This document shows positions 33,891-38,084 of a DNA stretch of 38,084 nt, one piece after another. Positions within the stretch are counted from its first letter, which is position 1; every line of letters begins with the position of its first letter. The position numbers were made by a program, and so were the translations under genes. Source of the DNA: a virus. The notes below the pieces were generated by a model, which saw nothing but the letters and a program-made list of their open reading frames with translations, was not told the origin of the DNA and did no database searches. The DNA is taken from the IMG/VR virus record IMGVR_UViG_3300021197_001690, positions 1-38,084 of that record; one strand, written 5' to 3'.

Positions 33891-35108
33891 ATGAGTAGTT
33901 TTAAGGGTAAAAACAGCCAAGGCACGAAAGAGTTATTCTATAATCGACTAAGTTATTCCGTAGATGCCTTTCCACCACAAGCGGAGCCGCAACCGACAAA
34001 GGATTTCCACTTTTCAGAAAAGATGATGTATGGTAGAATAGACAAGAGACATCAGCCGATAATTCTAAACAACTTTTTCCTAAAGCCTGTGAAGTCTCAA
34101 AGCGGCAACACCTCTGGTCCTCTTCGTGCTGTAAACTTTGTGGTTGACGCTTTTGAGGCATTTGTGTTAGAATTTAAGAAAGCCGCCTTTGCTGGCAAAC
34201 TTGACGACGAGGATGCTAATCTATATAATATCACTGCCAAGAGGGCTTTCCTAGACCCCAATACAAGATATAAACAATACACAGAAAGTTTACGTGATAT
34301 CTTTCTGAACAAATTTTTGAATCAACATAGGAAATTGCAGATAAACAGCTTTAATGCCTTTATGCCCCTGTTCCTTGAGTTTATAAATACGATGTCCGAG
34401 GTTGATTGTGTTACAAAATCCGCTTTTATACCCAGTAGCTATTGCAACCCATTGGTATCGGGGCTAACAATTTATATAGCCAACTTAGATGCGTCTGATG
34501 ATTCTGCAAAGGGCGCTTTTATAGGCAGTAGAAATTTTGAGTTTTATAAAATAGCTGCAGCAAAGCACGGCTTTTCAATTGATACAAATGCTCCTTGGAA
34601 ATTAATAGCAGATATTGCCGGCGAGGGCATGTTGACGTATGCTAGGAGATATGGACTCAATAATGAGAACGACATATTAAGTAATTATTATCAGCGTGCA
34701 TACAATAGGGACATAGAGGACATTCAGTTAATGGCTTTAAACTTTTATAACGCATTTGTTGCCAGAAACCCTCGTACTAGGTCCGTAAACTCTTCTGGTG
34801 ACGTGGCGGTTACTTGCCGAGTGTCAATTACACCGGAAGAGGTGAGTAATCAATATGATAACCAATATTGGCTTGACAAATATATAGACATCAAGTATAA
34901 TGAACTTAGAACGCCCGGAAGCGAAGGAAAATTGGTCAATCTTAAAAAAGATGCTAATGCATTGTTGCGCATCGGAGGTATTGGTGATTCCTTGAATGTA
35001 GTCAACAATACCCTAAGAGGGCTCGACAACTACAATGGGTCCTTCGCTAAACAGAAGGCAAGAGTAACATATAGAGACACTGGTGTCCTCACAAAACCGA
35101 CATATTAA
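33891..35108 (+). CDS. Putative virion (baseplate/tail) protein, conserved
   Basis: This 405-residue protein has no membrane segment, signal or known motif. The N-terminus is basic with FNRLSYSVDAFPP-like turns, and a FNAFMPLFLEFINTM segment (near 154-168) and NFEFYKIAAAKHGFSIDTNAPWKLIADIAGEGML (about 213-246) stand out. Length and place after the hub-like gene suggest a structural or assembly protein of the late operon. It ends in TAATG overlap with the polymerase-like gene, so the two are probably coupled. Confidence 0.7.
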   Translation: MSSFKGKNSQGTKELFYNRLSYSVDAFPPQAEPQPTKDFHFSEKMMYGRIDKRHQPIILNNFFLKPVKSQSGNTSGPLRAVNFVVDAFEAFVLEFKKAAFAGKLDDEDANLYNITAKRAFLDPNTRYKQYTESLRDIFLNKFLNQHRKLQINSFNAFMPLFLEFINTMSEVDCVTKSAFIPSSYCNPLVSGLTIYIANLDASDDSAKGAFIGSRNFEFYKIAAAKHGFSIDTNAPWKLIADIAGEGMLTYARRYGLNNENDILSNYYQRAYNRDIEDIQLMALNFYNAFVARNPRTRSVNSSGDVAVTCRVSITPEEVSNQYDNQYWLDKYIDIKYNELRTPGSEGKLVNLKKDANALLRIGGIGDSLNVVNNTLRGLDNYNGSFAKQKARVTYRDTGVLTKPTY

Positions 35109-36298
35109 TGCTATTTCAAACACTTGACGACAAACAAGAATGCGTCGGTGTCTATTGCAACAATGAGTTGCATTTTGACGTTATACCCGATGACCTAACT
35201 CGCACTTGGAACTACTCTTCGTTTCTCCAAGACAAGGAGAATGTGGAGTATGCATTTCTATATGCCCAGAAGGCTCTAGGAGACGCCTGTCCGGTCCACC
35301 TCTCCGAAGAGTGGGAAACTACCAATGAAAGATTGAAGGCGTTCCTACGTGCCTTTACGACGGCTAAAATAGATCTTACTGAAAACTGCTTTTTTGACCT
35401 TGTAAACGAGCGTTTCTTGCGAGAATATTGCGAGATGAGAAACAAAATTACAGAGCACGTCTTGAAAACCCACGAGAAGCCCGAAAATTATGACTTTTTG
35501 GTGGATTTGACGAAAGTTTTGCACGATATAAGGCACCGTAAGGTTCAGATTGACCCTTGGGCACTCCGAGATGTTATGCACGAGAAGCGAGCACGTAACT
35601 TTACACAAAAACTAAGCCAGATTTCACTTTCGTGTGATTATAACATCTTTGGCACCAAGACCGGACGCCTGACAACCAAGAAAAACAGTTTTCCAATTCT
35701 TACGATGGACAAGAAGTTCCGAAAAGTGGTCACATCGACCAACGATTGGCTCGTATCGCTTGATTTTAACGGTGCTGAGCTGCGCACCTTTTTGGCTTTG
35801 TCCGACATGGAGCAGCCGGAACATGACGTCCACGAGTGGAACCTCCAAAACGTTTATCGTGGTATCGGCACCAGAGAAGAGGTTAAGGAAAGATTCTTTG
35901 CTTGGCTTTACAACCCTAAATCACAAGATCGTTTGCCAGAGGGCATCTATGATAAAGATGCCGTAATGGAGAAATATTGGTATGATGGTGCCGTCAGTAA
36001 CCCATTTGACAGAACTATCCCGGCAGACGAACATCATGCCATGAGTTACTTGATTCAGAGCACCTGTTCAGACGTAGTGCTGCGCCAAATGATCAAGCTT
36101 GACAAATATCTTCGAGATAAAGAGTCGTTTGTTGCATTCTGCGTGCATGACGAGGTTGTATTAGACGTAACAAACGTTGAAATGCCATCCATGATCAATT
36201 CTCTAATTGAACATTTCTCAAATACTGCTTTAGGAAAGTTCGGAGTTAATGTAAAATATGGCAAGAACTACGGGGATATGAGATCATGGAAACAATAA
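35108..36298 (+). CDS. Short family A DNA polymerase (exonuclease-less)
   Basis: DNA polymerase I-type polymerase domain. The 396-residue protein has the family A signatures: TGRLTT (185-190); motif A SLDFNGAELR with Asp219 and Glu224; a motif B RxxxKxxxFxxxY set at Arg256, Lys260, Phe264, Tyr268 (REEVKERFFAWLYNP); QSTCSDVV (317-324); and motif C HDE (347-349). The catalytic acids are present, so activity is plausible. E. coli Pol I is 928 residues and its exonuclease-containing Klenow fragment about 605; here the first 170 residues lack exonuclease motifs and must stand in for the thumb. T4 itself uses a family B polymerase, so a family A gene inside the late operon is unusual. It overlaps the next gene by 13 bases. 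Confidence 0.88.
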   Translation: MLFQTLDDKQECVGVYCNNELHFDVIPDDLTRTWNYSSFLQDKENVEYAFLYAQKALGDACPVHLSEEWETTNERLKAFLRAFTTAKIDLTENCFFDLVNERFLREYCEMRNKITEHVLKTHEKPENYDFLVDLTKVLHDIRHRKVQIDPWALRDVMHEKRARNFTQKLSQISLSCDYNIFGTKTGRLTTKKNSFPILTMDKKFRKVVTSTNDWLVSLDFNGAELRTFLALSDMEQPEHDVHEWNLQNVYRGIGTREEVKERFFAWLYNPKSQDRLPEGIYDKDAVMEKYWYDGAVSNPFDRTIPADEHHAMSYLIQSTCSDVVLRQMIKLDKYLRDKESFVAFCVHDEVVLDVTNVEMPSMINSLIEHFSNTALGKFGVNVKYGKNYGDMRSWKQ

Positions 36299-37116
36299 TT
36301 GGACTTGGGCAGGCAGGCTGCGCCATCGCCGATCGGTTCGCCCAATATCCTCAATATGAGGTTTACAAGATGGATGTGGGACTCAAGAGGACCCCACGAA
36401 CTTATGGGCTGAAGCGCACCACAACTCCCGAAGAGCAAGAAGAATCCTTGGGCAATTTAAAGCGATTTTTTAAAGGCGTTGAGGGTGACGTTCTCTTTAT
36501 TGTAGCGGGATCTGGAATGGTCTCCGGAGCTTCTTTAAAGATCTTGGAACAAATCAAGAAATGCAAACTGCACATACTTTACATTTATGCTGACCCTGAG
36601 CTGCTCGGCGAAACGGCTCAAATGCAACAGCGCGTAACGTTTAATGTTTTTCAAGAATACTCACGTTCCGGACTTTTTGAAAATATTATTTTGATAGACA
36701 ATAGCAGACTAGAGGAGATGCTGGGGGACGTTCCAATTATTGGCTTTTATGACAAGCTGAATGAATTAATGGTTCCTACTATGCATATGGTCAATGTATT
36801 GCGCCACAGCGATAGCATTATGGATAATATTTCCCCCTCTCATAGTATTAGTCGGATCGTTTCTTACGGTCTGGTAAATTTTGACACCGGTGAAGAAAAT
36901 TTATTTTTTAATCTTGACAATGTGCGAGAAAAGGTGTATTATTATGCTATCAATGAAGAAAAGCTAAGAGAGCAAGGGGATCTCCATAAGAGGGTCATAG
37001 CACAAATTAAACAAAACGCCGAAAATACAAAAACTACGTATGGGATATATCCCACTCAGTATGATCAAGATTATGTTTATTGTGTAGCCTACAGCTCAAT
37101 CATTCAAGAAAAATAG
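36286..37116 (+). CDS. Tubulin/FtsZ-like GTPase-fold protein
   Basis: The 276-residue protein carries FtsZ/tubulin landmarks in order. A glycine-rich loop IIGLGQAGCAIADRF (4-18) parallels the FtsZ GVGGAGG loop. VAGSGMVSGAS (73-83) occupies the place of the GGGTGTG tubulin signature but is degenerate. ENIILIDNSRLEEML (132-146) matches the FtsZ IPNDRLLE strand and helix, and PIIGFYDKLNELM (150-162) the start of H7. The T7 segment (about 184-193, PSHSISRIVS) lacks the catalytic Asp of FtsZ, so GTP hydrolysis or polymerisation may be altered. It lacks FtsZ's C-terminal tail. An alternative is a Rossmann nucleotide-binding protein, but the order of motifs favours tubulin. Confidence 0.75.
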   Translation: METIIGLGQAGCAIADRFAQYPQYEVYKMDVGLKRTPRTYGLKRTTTPEEQEESLGNLKRFFKGVEGDVLFIVAGSGMVSGASLKILEQIKKCKLHILYIYADPELLGETAQMQQRVTFNVFQEYSRSGLFENIILIDNSRLEEMLGDVPIIGFYDKLNELMVPTMHMVNVLRHSDSIMDNISPSHSISRIVSYGLVNFDTGEENLFFNLDNVREKVYYYAINEEKLREQGDLHKRVIAQIKQNAENTKTTYGIYPTQYDQDYVYCVAYSSIIQEK

Positions 37117-37119
37117 TTC

Positions 37120-37148
37120 TTGACATTTTCCTCTCAATTTGATATAAT
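37120..37148 (+). promoter_or_regulatory. Perfect sigma70-type promoter for gp32
   Basis: TTGACA (37120-37125) and TATAAT (37143-37148) match the consensus at all 12 positions with a 17-base spacer. Transcription would start near 37155, about 55 bases before the gp32 ATG. In a late operon this gives gp32 independent, host-polymerase-driven expression. Confidence 0.93.
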
Positions 37149-37158
37149 CAATGGCAGA

Positions 37159-37180
37159 AGTCGGGAAGATTTGCCCGATT
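37159..37180 (+). promoter_or_regulatory. Hairpin in the gp32 leader
   Basis: AGTCGGG (37159-37165) pairs with CCCGATT (37174-37180), one G-T wobble, loop of 8 bases. It sits in the 5' leader just after the predicted transcription start. T4 gp32 is known to repress its own mRNA through leader structure, so this is a candidate operator for autoregulation, or a stabilising structure. Confidence 0.6.
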
Positions 37181-37209
37181 TACTATAACCAATAAAGGAA
37201 AAAAATAAT

Positions 37210-37965
37210 ATGGGAATCAATCTAGACAAGATGCGAGCAAAGCTCGCCGCAGTGCAGAACAATGGAGATACCTCTAGGAGTGCTTTTTGGCGTCCAAACG
37301 ACGGCAACCAAACTATTCGTGTGGTGCCTACCGCAGACGGCGACCCCTTCAAGGAGGTCTATTTTCACTACAATGTAAGTAAGGGTGGCATTCTGTGCCC
37401 CAAGCGTAACTTTGGTGACGCTTGCCCCATCTGTGACTTCGCTTCCAATCTATGGCGCGAAGGAGCAGACAAGAATGATGAGTCCTCCAAGAAGATGGCA
37501 AAGAGCCTCTTCGTGCGACAGCGTTTCTTCAGCCCGGTCCTTGTCCGTGGCGAGGAGACTGACGGTGTTCGCTGGTGGGGCTATGGTAAGACTGCTTACG
37601 AGAGTCTGCTGAATCTAGTGCTAAACCCAGATTACGGTGATATCACCGATACTGATGAGGGAACTGATCTCGTGCTAAACTACGGGAAGCCGCCAGGCGC
37701 TCAGTTCCCACAGACGAAGCTCCAGCCGCGTCGTCGCCCGTCTCCCCTCTCTGAGGATGCGGATACGACCACGATGTATCTGAATTCTATTCAAGACATC
37801 ATGGAGCTTTTTGAGCGTAAGACCCCTGATGAGGTCGAGAAGCTTCTAGAGGAATTCATTTCTGGTGGTGTCGATGCTGAGGGCAACTCTACGGAGACCG
37901 TACAGTATTCGAAGACCAACACAGACTCGGTGGACAGTGCGTTCAACGAGCTAATGAATGCCTAA
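37210..37965 (+). CDS. Single-stranded DNA-binding protein, T4 gp32-like
   Basis: gp32 coats single-stranded DNA during replication, recombination and repair. The 251-residue protein has a zinc site of the gp32 type: His53, Cys63, Cys72 and Cys75 (YFHYNVSKGGILCPKRNF then CPICDF); T4 uses His64, Cys77, Cys87 and Cys90. The N-terminus (MGINLDKMRAKLA) and an RVVP strand near 37-40 fit, and the C-terminus is acidic, as needed for partner binding, though shorter than in T4 (301 residues). It follows its own promoter and precedes a terminator. AAGGAA upstream is a fair ribosome site. Confidence 0.92.
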   Translation: MGINLDKMRAKLAAVQNNGDTSRSAFWRPNDGNQTIRVVPTADGDPFKEVYFHYNVSKGGILCPKRNFGDACPICDFASNLWREGADKNDESSKKMAKSLFVRQRFFSPVLVRGEETDGVRWWGYGKTAYESLLNLVLNPDYGDITDTDEGTDLVLNYGKPPGAQFPQTKLQPRRRPSPLSEDADTTTMYLNSIQDIMELFERKTPDEVEKLLEEFISGGVDAEGNSTETVQYSKTNTDSVDSAFNELMNA

Positions 37966-37982
37966 CTAGTAAAAGCCGCAGG

Positions 37983-38014
37983 GGGGCACGGGCTACAGGT
38001 GTCCCATTTCTTTT
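37983..38014 (+). terminator. Probable intrinsic terminator after gp32
   Basis: GGGGCAC (37983-37989) pairs with GTGTCCC (37999-38005), with one G-T wobble, and ATTTCTTTT follows. The tail is less T-rich than in the other terminators. Confidence 0.6.
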
Positions 38015-38023
38015 GGAGGTAGA

Positions 38024-38084
38024 ATGAACACAGTAGATTTTGAGGCGCTGCAGGCGCAAGAAGACAAAGTGGTGCAAGAGATTT
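38024..38084 (+). CDS. N-terminal part of a downstream gene (partial)
   Basis: ATG 38024 follows GGAGGT (38015-38020) at an ideal distance and stays open to the end of the window. The 20 visible residues (MNTVDFEALQ and on) are helical and acidic. T4-like phages often have replication or recombination genes near gp32, but nothing here identifies the product. Confidence 0.75.
   Translation, partial: MNTVDFEALQAQEDKVVQEI

Noticed and set aside
35345-35608. Antisense ORF opposite the polymerase gene
   Set aside because: It is opposite a gene with all catalytic motifs and has no ribosome site.

Overview
The window looks like the late (virion morphogenesis) region of a T4-like contractile-tailed bacteriophage. 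Every supported gene is on the + strand, packed into overlapping runs. The T4-type proteins recognisable from sequence are the large terminase (gp17), portal (gp20), prohead protease (gp21), scaffold (gp22), major capsid protein (gp23), sheath completion protein (gp15), sheath (gp18), tube (gp19), baseplate hub protein gp26 with gp51-like coding in another frame, tape measure, a LysM-like gp53 protein and the ssDNA-binding protein gp32. Strong Shine-Dalgarno sites, one perfect sigma70-type promoter and a bacterial S21-like protein indicate a bacterial host using canonical initiation. A marine, pelagiphage- or cyanophage-related origin is inferred from remembered family resemblance, not shown here.

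Layout. 1-1400: end of an upstream gene, a secreted/membrane protein with spanin-like topology, a zinc-ribbon protein and a conserved protein before the terminase. 1404-8047: terminase, portal, three proteins of unknown role, a 30-residue ORF, protease, a prohead-region protein and an S21-like protein, mostly overlapping. 8051-15351: surface or fibre-like structural proteins, with repeats, a tandemly duplicated two-gene cassette and a shared C-terminal beta domain. 15481-19500: scaffold, major capsid protein, a candidate decoration protein and a basic Lys/Thr/Pro-rich protein, separated by strong intrinsic terminators. 19550-30386: neck, sheath, tube, gp26/gp51, tape measure, and tube-cap and LysM-type baseplate proteins. 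30388-35108: a 1165-residue hub-like protein and a 405-residue likely virion protein. 35108-37116: a short family A DNA polymerase overlapped by a tubulin/FtsZ-like protein. 37120-38084: promoter, hairpin leader, gp32, terminator and the start of another gene.

How it fits together: portal, protease, scaffold and capsid protein build and mature the prohead; the terminase fills it; neck, sheath, tube, tape measure and baseplate proteins make the tail. The end of the late operon carries two unexpected genes (polymerase and tubulin-like), next to a separately promoted gp32. The observations most worth following up are the tubulin-like protein with an apparently degenerate catalytic loop, the exonuclease-less family A polymerase, the gp26/gp51 frameshift at a seven-T run, the S21-like gene, the duplicated fibre cassette, and a recurrent ACTATTTAT-like element upstream of late genes. 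There is no gene-free stretch over 300 bases, and I saw no tRNA, CRISPR array or insertion sequence.
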